Shown piece after piece: positions 12,501-22,574 of a stretch of 64,000 nucleotides of DNA. The stretch lies in the NCBI GenBank assembly GCA_038049695.1, contig CP142453.1, positions 113,206,001 through 113,270,000 of the forward strand. The letters run 5' to 3'. The notes under the pieces are model-generated. The model saw only the letters and a list, made by a program, of their open reading frames with translations. It was not told the origin of the DNA and did no database searches. Position 1 is the stretch's first letter, and every line of letters begins with the position of its first letter. The DNA comes from Cinnamomum chago. Its lineage: Eukaryota; Streptophyta; Magnoliopsida; Laurales; Lauraceae. A program made the translations under genes and the position numbers.

Positions 12501-15500
12501 GATCAGTTTAAAAAATTTATGAGGTCATTTTTGTCCAAAATACTTGTAAATTTCGCATTGTCCACCTCCATCTGCTTTTGCCAAAAAAAAAACTCTTTTA
12601 AAAGAAGACCCCTAAACATACTATACTATTTTAGAGGCAAAAGCTCTAATTTGTAAATAATAATAATAATAATAATAATCATCGTCATCATCTCATAATT
12701 CATGTTTAGCTTTCGGTTATCAAAATAATGTTTAGCAATTGGATTGTGATAAAATTTCACAATGGCTGTCTGTCAACCTACCTAATGCAACCCTCCCTTA
12801 TCTGGGCTTGGGACCGACAGTAAAAACTGATGAAGTCTTTAGAAAATGCAATTAAAGGCTTACCAAACGCTTTAATATATAAATGAGCTCTAAATCAGAA
12901 AATAAGTACTCATTTTTAAAACTTCAAAATTGCCCCATAAGTATGTTTTAAAATATAAATTTGTTTAGTAGATACTAGCAAGTCTACATGAATGTAGTAG
13001 GTGGGCAGTATAAGTACATCACCATGAGCAAATTAAAAGACCATGGTTCTTTAAACAATACCTCAAATGATATTGAAGATCAAGGTCAAGCAAGTGTGAA
13101 AAGACCTGCACAAAATATTACAGTCAAGCAAAACAAGCAAATGTCAATGTGACAAAGTCACTATAATAACAGCCTTAAAGAGTGCGCGCGCGCACATTTA
13201 TACAAACCCAATTGTTAAGAAGGTTAGACAGTCAAATGGCGCAATAAGTAACCAAGTGGCAAATTACATGGTTGTATATTTGGATGGGTAGAAAATGACC
13301 ATTACCCTCACCATAATAGCATATTTGAGATGTTGGAAATTCATAGACATGATGTGATGGTGTGTTCCTTGGCATTTGAAAATGCCATGTTTCTTTGCTA
13401 GAATTCCAAATTCCTGCCACCTAAGAAGTCACTTTTAACCTTTGAAAATCTCTGAATTCCAACCTCAGCATTTGCAAATCCTCCACCCAAGAGGAGGACT
13501 CAAGAATTCCAAACCAGGGGACAACTTTTGAAGAATTTGTACAAACTTTTAAGTCCTTAAATTCTAGTAAAGAAACAGGCCTTTAGTGTGTCGCTAAAAA
13601 TTATCCCTTGTCCTCCCATTAAATGTGTCACAGAATTTGACTGGTTCTAGTGCCACATTAAGCATTTATGGGTCTTATATAAAGCTAAATTCAGGTCCTC
13701 CATTTAAGTTTTAACTAATGATGTTTGATATTAATTTAAAATGCAAGTGCAGCTCTAGTTTACTAAAAGAATAACTACAGTGCAATTACTTAAATACAGA
13801 GGTTACAACTGCTTAGAACAAAAATGTACTTAAAAAACACAGTAAATAAACAATGAAAGTAACGTTTAAGAGTATGATACCTTTCTAGAAACAGTTCGGA
13901 TGGCTCGCAGGGCAACCTTTGAAAACACTGCATTCCGCAATTCTGCCACAACAAAATGTTAAAATTTAGAACTACAGTGTGCACAGAGATGAAGAGAGCA
14001 ATATTATACACAAAATGCATTAATCAGGCATGCGCAGAAAGATGATGAAAGCAATATTATTATGCCCAAAAAACAAATGAAGAAGAAGAAGATAATAAAA
14101 CAAGAAGAAGAAGGAAATAATGAAAGCTATATTTGCACATAAAAAATAAGAAGATCACTACTCACACAAAAGATTATGAAAGCAAAAATATGCACATAAA
14201 ACACATAAAGATGATGGAGTCACCATCTTGTCGGGATGGGAAAACCAGTATGGCTGCATTCAAATCTTTGAATAATGAATACACTACATTGTACTTAATA
14301 TATATAGTACCGTTGCAAGCCGATGCTCCCGCTCTTGCTATTCCATAACCAACTAGAACAGCAGCTGGGCTCACGAAAACAGCCAAAAGAGTGGAATTAT
14401 CAGCCGTAAATGAAGCGAGTGTGTTACCAGCACCGGTAACAGTTGATAACCAGTCAACGGCAAGTTTGAACAGGAAAGGCACTTGAACATTAAGAACCTG
14501 AATTGAAAAAATCAGATGTTACATAATTATCAAAGCAGTACATTGAGCATGTTCTACAACAGGCGTAACAGATGGAGGGAAAAACTTCCTGACCAAATTA
14601 TGTACAGAAAATTAGAATAAGATAATTAGCTGGCATTCCTCAAAGGATTCAAAAGGTCAAGCTCATAAGCACCTAAGCCACAATAATAAAATATTTAGAC
14701 CTGTTTTCATTATAAAGGTGGGACCAGCCAGACCATCCATTCAGCTCAGGCATTAGACTCACAAAAGCCCAGGCATGGCTAATTTAGCTATCAGAACCAA
14801 AAATCCGGGCTTGCCCAGCCTTCAGCACTTTAGCCAGTATCCAAACAAACAAAAGCCAGTTTCAAAGCAGGAAAAATATTTAGTTCTAGAAAACAGTCCA
14901 TAGCTAAACACATTGACTGACTTGAAGAGAATAGACCAACACGGCCGATAATAAAATGCACACGAAACCAAGAACAATGTCAGCACTAACCACAATAACT
15001 CTCATGATGAATTCGATTTAGCGCCTCATGAAAAATGATGACAGTGGGTCAGGTTAAACGAGTAAACCTCCACAACCTGCTCCTGTCATGGTAGATCTAG
15101 TAGTGGTTATAACAGTTCAGCAGTGGTGCAGGTTCACAGATTCTGACATGAGAAAGGTACGGTATGGGTTCAGGTTTTGCTTCTCTGACCCGTTCCACAC
15201 TTATTTAATAGAATAAGAATCAATAGAATATTACTAATGTACACCAATTTTTTTTAATCAAAAGAGCAAAACCCCATAAGTAAGACCCCGACCCTTAATC
15301 TCAATTAGTGTTTAATTATTGATGATTAGATGCCTAATATGTTGGTTTGTGTCTTAATGATGGTAATTAGGTAGATTAGATGGGTTTTGAACCAAACAAA
15401 ATAGCTTGAGGACATTTTTGTTATTTTGGATTTATGGGCAGCATTGTGTATGTCTGTGATTTTGAGTTTAGCGCAAAACCGGGTTCGTTAGGTAGAGTTT

Positions 15501-18500
15501 TTCGTCCTGAACAACTTTCGTGTTTTGAACCAATTCATTTGAGCCCATTTAGACCCATTTCCAACCCAAAAGACCCAAATTGACAGTCCTTATAAGATCC
15601 TCCGTGCTCCTGCAAATAATAGAAACTTCATCTTAAAACCCCATTCTAAAACCCTATAACCTATCCCCTTTCATTTCACTCTCACCTCCTTTGCAAGAGC
15701 ATAGCTGGAACTCATTTCTCCCTCATTTTTTCTTCCATTTCCTTGCTTCCAAATACCAAAGGAGACATTGAAAGTTTGGTTTCTTGAGCTCCAAGACCAT
15801 CTTCTTCCCCAAGTTCATCTTCTCCAAGCTTACAACATTCTCATTTGCTTTCTACTTGCCTCATTTGGTAAGCTATCACTCTCAAACTCTTTCCCTCAGT
15901 TGGAATCAATTTCTAGAAGCCTAAATCTTGTAATGCAAGCCCTTTCAATCTCCATTTCATCTATTATGTGGTGTAGGGTTTTCTCTTGAGCAATAGATTT
16001 GGGGGTTATGCTTTTGAGGCTTGGTGGTAAGTGGGAAAAGCTTGTATTTGTTGGGTTTGAACTAAGCACCAAGAGAAGGCAAGTGAGAATATCATGCATG
16101 CATGCCTATTTTGATGATTCTTCATGTTATTCATGTCTAGATTACCCATTTCAAGCTCATTAGTGTGTTTTAGTAGGTTTTGTAGAATGGAAACATGTAA
16201 TAATGTTAATGTTTATCTAATGGGATTTAAGCAAGTTAGGAAAACATCTATTTTAATGTAAAAAAAATATGATTTATTAAGGTTTAAGCTAAGTGGGAAG
16301 CTAACTGTAGAGACAGGATTTTTAGGGTTTTCGGACCTAGTCATGGACCCTTGCATTGAAATTTGGAACCCATGGACCTTAAGCAAGGCTCAATGGATAT
16401 TTAAAGTTATGTAGGTGATGATTGAGCTGCCATACACCTAAATGGATGCCTGATACTTGGTAATCAATTGCACTAAGCCAAAGATGTTGGCCTAGGGTAT
16501 TTCGCTAGGGTATTTCGATGTCCATAATCTAAAGTAACGTCAAGGTTAAGGTAGCCTGGAGATATCGAAGACCTTAGTACTACATGTTGTTGGATAGTGA
16601 TGCCAATGGGCCTTAGGGTGGATTGTGAATTATTCCTTGATACATGACTAATCTATTGCATGCATGCCTTACGTTTTCCAGATATTCGCATGACTTGTAT
16701 CATGCTTCTATATTTGTCATGTTTTCTTGCTTCTATACACCTTGTTATGCATTACGCTCATATGTTCTTCTTATGTTCACCATGTTTATATGAGTATGTT
16801 ATGTTGGGACACATGTGTTTATGTTTATGCTTATGTCCATGATACATTATGCTTGTTAGTATATGTTCCTTGTTTATTTTATGTTTCACGATCTATGCCT
16901 TGTATGTATCACTCTTATTAGTGTCGGCACCACTCAGCTTCGACCCTACCACAGTCAAGCCCAGGTTTAGTATTATGTTTATGGACTAGTTGCAGTCTAG
17001 ATTATTTTATGGGAGCTTACCGGTGCTCCAGGTTCACGATAAAGTTTTGTGGGCCCTATGCCTCCTAGTGTTATCATCATGTCGTGTCATGTTATGTTTC
17101 ATGCTCTCATCTAAGCCATGCGTGGGAGGCTAACAGCCAATTTGGGAGAATATAGCTAACGTGGTTTTGCCATCTAATTAGGACACAGTTAGATTTTGTC
17201 ACCCATGATTCATTATGTTACATGCTTACTAATGCACGATTATGCTTAGCTTACCTCTCATTGACATCTTGCGATCATCTATATTTTATTTATTTGATGC
17301 TAAATGTATATGTTTATTATATTTGTTCTACTTGCTAGATCGTCATATCTAACGGTGCTACACTTGGCGTTACAGGCATGGTTCAAAATCTCGGTCTCGG
17401 TCGCGGTATCGGCCGGGCCGAAAAACCGATATGATATCGGTATCGGTCGCGGATATCAGTCCGTCGCGGTCATCGCAGTATGAATTTTTTTTTAATCCAA
17501 AAAAATTCGCAAAAATATCCAAAAAATCCAGAATATTAGAAAATGCTGGAAAACAATATTAGTTTCCATTAATAACAGCAATAAATCAAAATCTCGGTCA
17601 CCTTAAGTTATGAGTCCTGTCTGTGTCGCAGTTCACTATCTTTTCCAGTATTTCATATAATGCAAACATTATTGATGCTCATGATCAATTTATTAGTGTC
17701 AAATATAAGAAAATAAAGATAACATATCAATCATCATTTAATACCAACTTAATCATCAAATATAGTTGTAAAATCATTTTCAAAATCCTAAATATATAGA
17801 TCTAACATGAAAGTATGTAGATCAATCATTTACACATCATACAATGATCATGAATCATTAAAACAACATATTTATGATGAAATCTCCAAAAAATGATATA
17901 TTATAATTCAAATATTAAAAAATCCAAAAATAAAATAATTAAAATAAAAATCTAAATCATGTTTATGACTATTAGTAGATGTAGATCTATCATCTACACA
18001 CTATTAATAAGCCTTTGATATCACAAATATCCTAACAAGTAAAATCATTTTCAAAATCCTAATTATATAGATCTAACATGAAAGTATGTACATCAATCAT
18101 TTACACACCATACAATGATCATGAATCATTAAAACAACATATTTATGATGAAATCCCCAAAAAATGATATATTATAATTCAAATATTAAAAAATCCGAAA
18201 ATAAAAAAATTTGATAAAAAAGTTCAAAATCATGTGTATGAGTAGATCTAGCATGAAAGTATGTAGATCTAACTTCTAAATGAAGAAAACAACACAAGTG
18301 ACAAACCTCTATGCTTCATAAAAAAAAAAACATAATAAAATGCTTTAAGTTGATTTTCTCTTACCTTAAATAATATTTTCTTCAAAAAATATAAGTGAGA
18401 TTTGAAAATATGCAAGAGAGATGTGTGATGGAGAGTGATTGCTGCTATCGGTAGTAAGGAGTTGAGAAGAGAGGAGAAGAAGATGAAGATGGGGAAAAAA

Positions 18501-21500
18501 TAAAAAAAATTAGGGTTTTCACACTTTTTGAGATATCTCGGCCGAGATACCGCTACAACCGAGATGAACCAAATCTCAGCCGATATGGGCCAAGATATTG
18601 GCGATTTTTTCCGATACCAATATCTCAGTGAGATATCGGTTCGGTATTGGCCGATACCGGTTCATATCGGCCGATATGAACCGGTATCGGCCGATATTTT
18701 GATCCATGGTTACAGGTGACGCCCCGGGGATAGATGAGTAGACCCCAAAATCTTCTAGGAGTCTGTATCGCATGAGAGCTTGTCACAAGGAACTACCAGT
18801 CTTCGTTGGATTTTAAATTTGGCCCTTGTTGGTCATTTTCCTCTATGGGTTGTAATTAATGTACCTTTTTCTAATTGTAACTTAAACATGTGTTTGGGAA
18901 TAAATAACCTGGTATACTGCCTATGCTCTGAATTTTTTAGTTCAATGAAATACGCCAGTCCGATGATGCAATGTGTAAATGGAAATATCTAATTAAATGT
19001 CTGGATTGTGACAAGAAATCTGATGGCCACGGACTTCGGGTTACAATACCACGTAAGGTTCCGTGAAATGTTCATGTAACTGGAGGGGATTTTTATATCC
19101 TCACACACGCATACCTTGGGAAAGAAATGCAATTACCCCACATATCCTAAGCTCGTGCCCCGAGACATGAATAGCTGCAGTAATCCAGTTTGGGGGTGTG
19201 ACACCATATCAAATGCAACACGACCATGCCCATTTTGAAGCATGATTGGTATCACATACCCTAAACTTGGCATGCAATAGATTGGGTATGGGGCAGGACA
19301 GATATGGGTTGGATCAGGTATGGATTTATGGATTTACCCTAAGTTGTACTAAACCTAACCCATCGCCACCCCTATCAATAATGATGGATGTGTCTCAACC
19401 ATTGAAGGAGCCAAAGGGGGTTCGAGGGGCCCCCTAACTTTGAGTGCTCACTTTACACTGAGATTGGGGGGAATACATAGTGGGGCCCACATCTTGAAAA
19501 TTCGAATTGCTAAAAATGAAGACCCTCTCTTTGATTGGTTGTTTCACAATGTCATTTCAATAAGACTTGGTCCCACTGTAAGATTGAGCATGTGACATTT
19601 TTAATCAAATGCTCAATCTTACAATGGGACCAACTCCTATTGGATTAGAATGAGAAATGTCCACTTAAGGGGAGGGCGTTTATTTTGAGCAGTTCAGATA
19701 TTCAATAAATGGGCACCATTGTGGAGGGGTGAGTGAGACGCTTCACCTTCACTATTCTATTTTTTATGACTTGGTGAATGTCTAAATCAATGTTGTCCAC
19801 TCAACCATCCATGCCTAACACAGTCATCATGGCCCATCAAATGATCATAAGTAACCATTCCACAGATCTTCATCAATTAGTTGTGGGGTGGATTGGCTTG
19901 CATATGATCAATCCGGTGTGGGTCATATTTTGATTAGAGTAAGATACAACTCTCGGTATTGAAACAAAGAGATATAATTATTTTGAGTGGTTTGATTCAT
20001 CATGGTGAGCCATATTATTTCCATATTTTAACTACCCATTCAAAATCTTGAAAATTATGTCTTTGAAGATGTTGAGGTATATTCAAATATGGAATTTTTC
20101 TTCAGTTCTTAAAAATGCAAATATATATATGTTTTGTAAATGATTAATAAAAAATAATACATATAAAATATTGCTGGTCAACTATCACTTACCACCCCTA
20201 CAAGAAAATCTTGGCTCAGCCACCAGTCTCAACCACATGACAGAACTCTAAAGGAATCCTAGACAGAAGTCTTCGTTTCTTTTTGCTTTGTTTTTTTCTC
20301 TTTTGTGTGTGTGGATTTGAGACGGACAGGGGGCATATGTTAGACAAATGTACAGGACATAAGCACAGAAAATAGAGTTCTAAGCGATATAAGCTTAGAA
20401 GAAAACCCAATGACGAAATCTTAAAATTCAAACTAAGGGCCTATTTCTTTAGAGGTACTGAGCATAAGCACGGAAAATAGAGTAAAGAGCATAAGCACGG
20501 AAATAGAGTTCTAAGCGACATGAGCTTAGAGCAAACCCAATGGTAAAATATTTAAAATTCAAGCTAAGGGCCTATTTCTTTAGAGGCATTTCTAACAAGA
20601 ATTTCACATTTTGGGAATTCCTGACATTGATATGATGGTTGTCCTCTTGGCATTTCAAAATGCTATGTTTAATAGTTGGAATTTTGAATTCCAATTCACC
20701 AAAAAAGTCCCAAATAGCACTTAAGAGTTCTCAAAATTTCAACCCCCTTAGCATTCAAAATGCTTGATGGGCATGAGGATTTTGGAATTCCATGTGGAGG
20801 ACTCCACAGCATTTGGAGAATCCGTAAATTCTCTAGACAAGAATTATTGGTAGTCTTGCAAAAGCCCAGGCCCAAGGGGCTTCTAAAAGCATAATAGAAA
20901 ACCATGATTGTATATATCCAAGAAGGAAAGAGAACCATGAGTGAAAACATGTCAATGGGCGCATGAACTGGTATGGGGATAACTCTATTGCACTCTCGTA
21001 TCTTATACTGCTTAAAGTTGTCAACTTCAGATACACAACAACACAGTTGCACTTCACAAGTAATCCAAAAGTACATTTAAACAGATAATAAATAAATGAA
21101 AGCAACATCCTGAACACGTCAAAAGGAGATGCTAGGGCCTCAAACCTACAACATCCAGCCAATGCAAAGACTTCACTATATGAATCATCATATTAACTAT
21201 TTAGTTTAAACAAACTCTCACATTGCAATAGAACAAGTTAATCTGTATAACAAGAAGACTGAGCCGTGGCACTACCACATATCAAAGTTCATGTATGCAA
21301 GAGGAATATGATATGGGGTCTTCAGTTTGAATGTGAACTCTACATATGATACTCAGGACATTACCTTGGCTCCCACGAGAAGACCCAATGCAATTAACAC
21401 CCTAAAACGAAATTCAAAATTATCTTTCAACCATAAATATTTTGCGAGCGTGCGGAGAATTCTCATGTCTGCAATTTGCTCTTCTGAAGCTCCTTTTTTA

Positions 21501-22086
21501 ACTGGGTCTTTCTGGATTGGCTTTCCCGCTCCAATTTGCTTGGCATCTGTCGCATTGTTGGCGGCTGTCGAGAAGAATGCGTGTCCCCTATGCAACAAAT
21601 TCTGCTCACAAGTAGAAAGTATGATTGATACATTGGTATTAAGCACTGTAATTCTAATCTTCCATACACTTCAGTTCAATTAAAATTAAAGTTTGCTGCA
21701 TTTACATATCTAACAGAAGAATTCAAATGCAATTCCCTCCCCTAACAGTAGAAAGTACGACAAACAAAAGATTGACCTACCGCATCATGAGAGGCTTTGC
21801 TCCCCCTCCACGAGGGCGAATCGGGGAGAAACCCATTCAGATGCTTAAAAAACCCGCCTTTTCTCGCTAATCCAGTGGGATTGCTAGTAAAGCCCACATC
21901 TCTCAGATAAGATCTATTCCTCAATCCTTCTAAATCCCCGCGAAGAACAGAGTCTCCCCCAAAGGCCTTGCGGCAACAATCGAACCGATACAGAAGATTC
22001 GAGTTCCGGCCGACGCCGAGGCGGTTCATCTGTCTGAAGCTCTGGGCGATTCTGCAAGCGTTGAAACACTTGGGAGCAGATAGCAT
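2643..22086 (-). CDS. ABCB25: mitochondrial ABC half-transporter, ATM3/ABCB25-like (5' ten exons; gene runs off the left edge)
   Basis: This family exports glutathione-linked sulfur compounds from the mitochondrial matrix, supporting cytosolic Fe-S protein assembly and Mo-cofactor synthesis. Joined exons: 22086-21781, 21601-21365, 14497-14311, 13942-13881, 13105-13062, 6806-6704, 6519-6412, 6173-6090, 5741-5681, 2788-2643; all junctions are GT/AG and phases agree. They encode 446 of roughly 730 residues. Diagnostic blocks are [47 protein letters not shown] and MTVGDL, all typical of Atm1/ABCB7 proteins. The start chosen (22086) gives a basic, Ser-rich presequence with no early acidic residue; an in-frame ATG at 22173 would add 29 residues. 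The remaining membrane helix and the nucleotide-binding domain are absent from the window. Introns 2 (6867 bp) and 5 (6255 bp) are swollen by nested transposons. No stop or frameshift was found in the exons, so the gene looks functional as far as it can be read. Confidence 0.93.
3466..3633. mobile_element. hairpin MITE in ABCB25-like intron 9
   Basis: About 50 bp at each end are inverted copies: GGGGAAGTTTCAAGTGCAT followed by ATCCCTCACCATAGGGTGAG on the left, and the complement on the right. CCCTCACCATAGGGTGAGGG is itself palindromic. Both sides are flanked by (TA)n, so a TA target duplication is possible but cannot be counted exactly. Confidence 0.8.
3640..5680. other. remainder of ABCB25-like intron 9
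   Basis: AT-rich DNA with a short (AAAAT)n run near 3700-3722. Open frames on both strands are unsupported. No transposon boundary was recognised. Confidence 0.4.
5681..5741 (-). CDS. ABCB25: ABCB25-like exon 9
   Basis: 61 bp encoding [20 protein letters not shown] plus one base. The donor is gtaagt. TVKYFNNE is a hallmark of Atm1/ABCB7/HMT-type half-transporters. Confidence 0.92.
6090..6173 (-). CDS. ABCB25: ABCB25-like exon 8: substrate-pocket loop
   Basis: 84 bp, 28 codons, encoding [18 protein letters not shown] and [10 protein letters not shown]. In yeast Atm1 the two arginines of the equivalent WRTxFR motif contact glutathione (from family knowledge). Both are kept here, consistent with a working transporter. 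Confidence 0.93.
6412..6519 (-). CDS. ABCB25: ABCB25-like exon 7: helices 3-4
   Basis: 108 bp, 36 codons, phase 0 on both sides. It encodes [13 protein letters not shown] and [19 protein letters not shown], which are membrane segments. Acceptor tttag, donor gtaaga. Confidence 0.93.
6556..6595. repeat. (GA)20 microsatellite in ABCB25-like intron 6
   Basis: An uninterrupted run of GA dinucleotides between exons 6 and 7. Confidence 0.95.
6704..6806 (-). CDS. ABCB25: ABCB25-like exon 6
   Basis: 103 bp. Its first base completes the Ser codon split by intron 5, followed by [19 protein letters not shown] and hydrophobic [15 protein letters not shown], the start of the next membrane helix. Donor gtaaga. 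Confidence 0.93.
6807..8838. other. ABCB25-like intron 5, part left of the MULE
   Basis: Non-coding, AT-rich. Opposing open frames at 7149-7475 (plus) and 7371-7670 (minus) overlap each other and match no family I know. Confidence 0.45.
8839..12078. mobile_element. non-autonomous Mutator-like element with about 190-bp terminal inverted repeats
   Basis: The left end (8839 to about 9025) and the right end (about 11890-12078) are long imperfect inverted copies. Shared blocks include CAAAATGG-GCTCAAG, AAGTTTTCCATATT, CATCCGGC and CCCAAATACCCAAAA. They are flanked by a 9-bp duplication with one mismatch, TACTATTTT at 8829-8837 and TACTATTAT at 12079-12087, as expected for Mutator elements. No transposase is present. 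A 2.3-kb solo LTR (9337-11669) sits inside it, so this element is the older of the two. Confidence 0.8.
9337..11669. mobile_element. solo LTR, 2333 bp, nested in a MULE
   Basis: Starts TGTAATATCC and ends GGGTCGTGACA, with an exact 5-bp duplication GAATG at 9332-9336 and 11670-11674. TG...CA ends, the length and a TATA-like tattatataaataag at about 9546-9560 fit the LTR of a large Gypsy element; the lineage (Del/Tekay-like) is inference. No internal region or second LTR is present, so recombination between LTRs has removed the rest. Confidence 0.85.
12088..13061. other. ABCB25-like intron 5, part right of the MULE
   Basis: AT-rich non-coding DNA with an (AAT)n run near 12654-12679. Nothing else is supported. 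Confidence 0.45.
13062..13105 (-). CDS. ABCB25: ABCB25-like 44-bp micro-exon 5
   Basis: A very short exon encoding [14 protein letters not shown] plus two bases of a Ser codon. It lies between acceptor tgcag and donor gtattg and restores the phase between exons 4 and 6. The Arabidopsis family form as I recall it reads HLHDLDLRYHLS, so this copy differs at two usually conserved positions (His to Leu, Arg to Gln). Confidence 0.85.
13881..13942 (-). CDS. ABCB25: ABCB25-like exon 4
   Basis: A 62-bp exon encoding [21 protein letters not shown], a near-invariant cytosolic-loop block in plant ATM proteins. Acceptor ggcag, donor gtatca, returning to phase 0. Confidence 0.92.
14311..14497 (-). CDS. 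ABCB25: ABCB25-like exon 3: helices 1-2
   Basis: Residues 182-243 plus one base. It encodes [17 protein letters not shown] and then helix 2 ([20 protein letters not shown]). The exon ends AACG before donor gtacta, and the leftover G joins AA of exon 4 to give Glu. Confidence 0.92.
17377..18708. mobile_element. non-autonomous hAT-like element, CATGG(T/A)TCAAAAT ends
   Basis: Exact 8-bp duplication GTTACAGG at 17369-17376 and 18709-18716; terminal inverted repeats CATGGTTCAAAAT and ATTTTGATCCATG. Next to each end are arrays of CGGTATCGG/CGGCCGATA words in both orientations. The core contains a direct repeat of about 190 bp (17768-17960 and 18039-18233). There is no transposase, so mobility would have depended on an enzyme made elsewhere. 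Confidence 0.85.
17768..18233. repeat. internal direct repeat pair of the hAT-like element
   Basis: Copies at 17768-17960 and 18039-18233 share long near-identical blocks (GTAAAATCATTTTCAAAATC, CATACAATGATCATGAATC, AACAACATATTTATGATG) at a spacing of 271 bp. Few mismatches indicate a relatively recent duplication. Confidence 0.85.
19440..19745. repeat. degenerate MITE with central hairpin, third member of the 57455 family
   Basis: GGTCCCACTGTAAGATTGAG at 19571-19590 is inverted in CTCAATCTTACAATGGGACC about 30 bp later, forming a strong hairpin. The flanks (AGTGGGGCCCAC and GGGCACCATTGTGGAG) resemble the inner terminal repeats of the MITEs at 47128 and 57455. Boundaries are approximate. Confidence 0.5.
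20355..20590. repeat. direct duplication of about 105 bp
   Basis: Two copies, about 20355-20455 and 20485-20588, each run from TAAGCAC(A/G)GAAA through GGGCCTATTTCTTTAGAGG, with scattered mismatches. A third partial copy of the TAAGCACGGAAAATAGAG start lies between them at about 20465. Located in intron 2 of the ABC gene. Confidence 0.75.
21365..21601 (-). CDS. ABCB25: ABCB25-like exon 2: linker and first membrane helix
   Basis: Residues 103-181. The acceptor at gagcag precedes AATTTG, which keeps phase 0 after exon 1; the later ag before GGGACAC would break the frame. The exon holds HAFFSTAAN (end of presequence), the conserved block [18 protein letters not shown] and the start of membrane helix 1 ([16 protein letters not shown]). 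Donor gtaatg. Confidence 0.9.
21781..22086 (-). CDS. ABCB25: ABCB25-like exon 1: mitochondrial targeting region
   Basis: Residues 1-102. The N-terminus [17 protein letters not shown] is rich in Arg, Ser and Ala and lacks acidic residues, as expected for a matrix presequence. This region is poorly conserved between species. The exon ends GATGCG before donor gtaggt, phase 0. Confidence 0.8.
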
Positions 22087-22423
22087 GCTCGGTTTGGGGG
22101 AGGTTTTCCTAACTTTGAAGGCTGTTTTTGCTCGTGATCGGCATTTCTGATAGATGGGAAACCCTAATTCCAAGAAGAGGAGAAGACGATGGATAGGGAG
22201 AGGAGAACCCTAATTTCGAGGAGGAGAGAAACCCCAGAAGGGATAAAAACAAAAGGCAGTAGAGGAAGAGGAAGGAATGCAGAAAACGCACGAGGGTTTT
22301 AGAAACGGCACTCAAATTCGACATCAATGGACGGGGGTAAGAAAGGAATTACGCTTTTATATAGAGATGGCGCGAATAGCTTGACAAAAGGAGCCTACCG
22401 TGTTGGGCTCCCACAACGGATAT
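22087..22423 (-). promoter_or_regulatory. 5' leader and proximal upstream region of the ABCB25-like gene
   Basis: Upstream of the chosen ATG the minus strand continues with an in-frame ATG at 22173 and purine/pyrimidine-biased leader-like sequence. No TATA element was recognised with confidence, so the transcription start cannot be placed. A palindromic MITE starts about 340 bp from the ATG. Confidence 0.4.
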
Positions 22424-22574
22424 GGATCACCTGTTGGGGGTGCCACATGAAAAGAGGAGTCACATCCCATCTCTTGGAAAAAAAAATTCATCTCCTTAAA
22501 AAATCCATCTTTCCATGTGGCACTCCCTGTTTGGTCCAAACAGGGCTCCCCTGTTTGGACCAAACAGGTGATCC
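22424..22574. mobile_element. palindromic MITE upstream of the ABCB25-like gene
   Basis: Ends GGATCACCTGTT and AACAGGTGATCC are exact inverted repeats, with GGTGCCACATG / CATGTGGCAC further in. Near the right end two palindromes, 22525-22545 (CCCTGTTTGGTCCAAACAGGG) and 22550-22568, are reverse complements of each other. The MITE at 43997-44139 belongs to the same family. Confidence 0.75.

Larger units (their letters stand above)
15279..19203. mobile_element. solo LTR (about 2.6 kb) interrupted by a hAT-like MITE
   Basis: Flanked by CCATA at 15274-15278 and 19204-19208. The right end is GGGGGTGTGACA; the left end reads AGTAAGACCCCGACCC, i.e. the expected TG has mutated to AG. Near 15585-15700 there is a TATA-like TATAAGATCC followed by a pyrimidine-rich transcribed-leader-like region. 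The reading is a Gypsy-type solo LTR in intron 2 of the ABC gene. A 1332-bp element with its own 8-bp duplication (17377-18708) is nested in it. Confidence 0.75.

Noticed and set aside
14040..14120. Repeated GAAGAAGAAG-type stretch as a coding repeat
   Set aside because: It lies in intron 3 of the ABC gene and is simple-sequence DNA.
20696..21162. Two overlapping minus-strand open frames of 126 and 109 codons
   Set aside because: They lie within intron 2 of the ABC gene, in two different frames over the same bases, and show no family signature.
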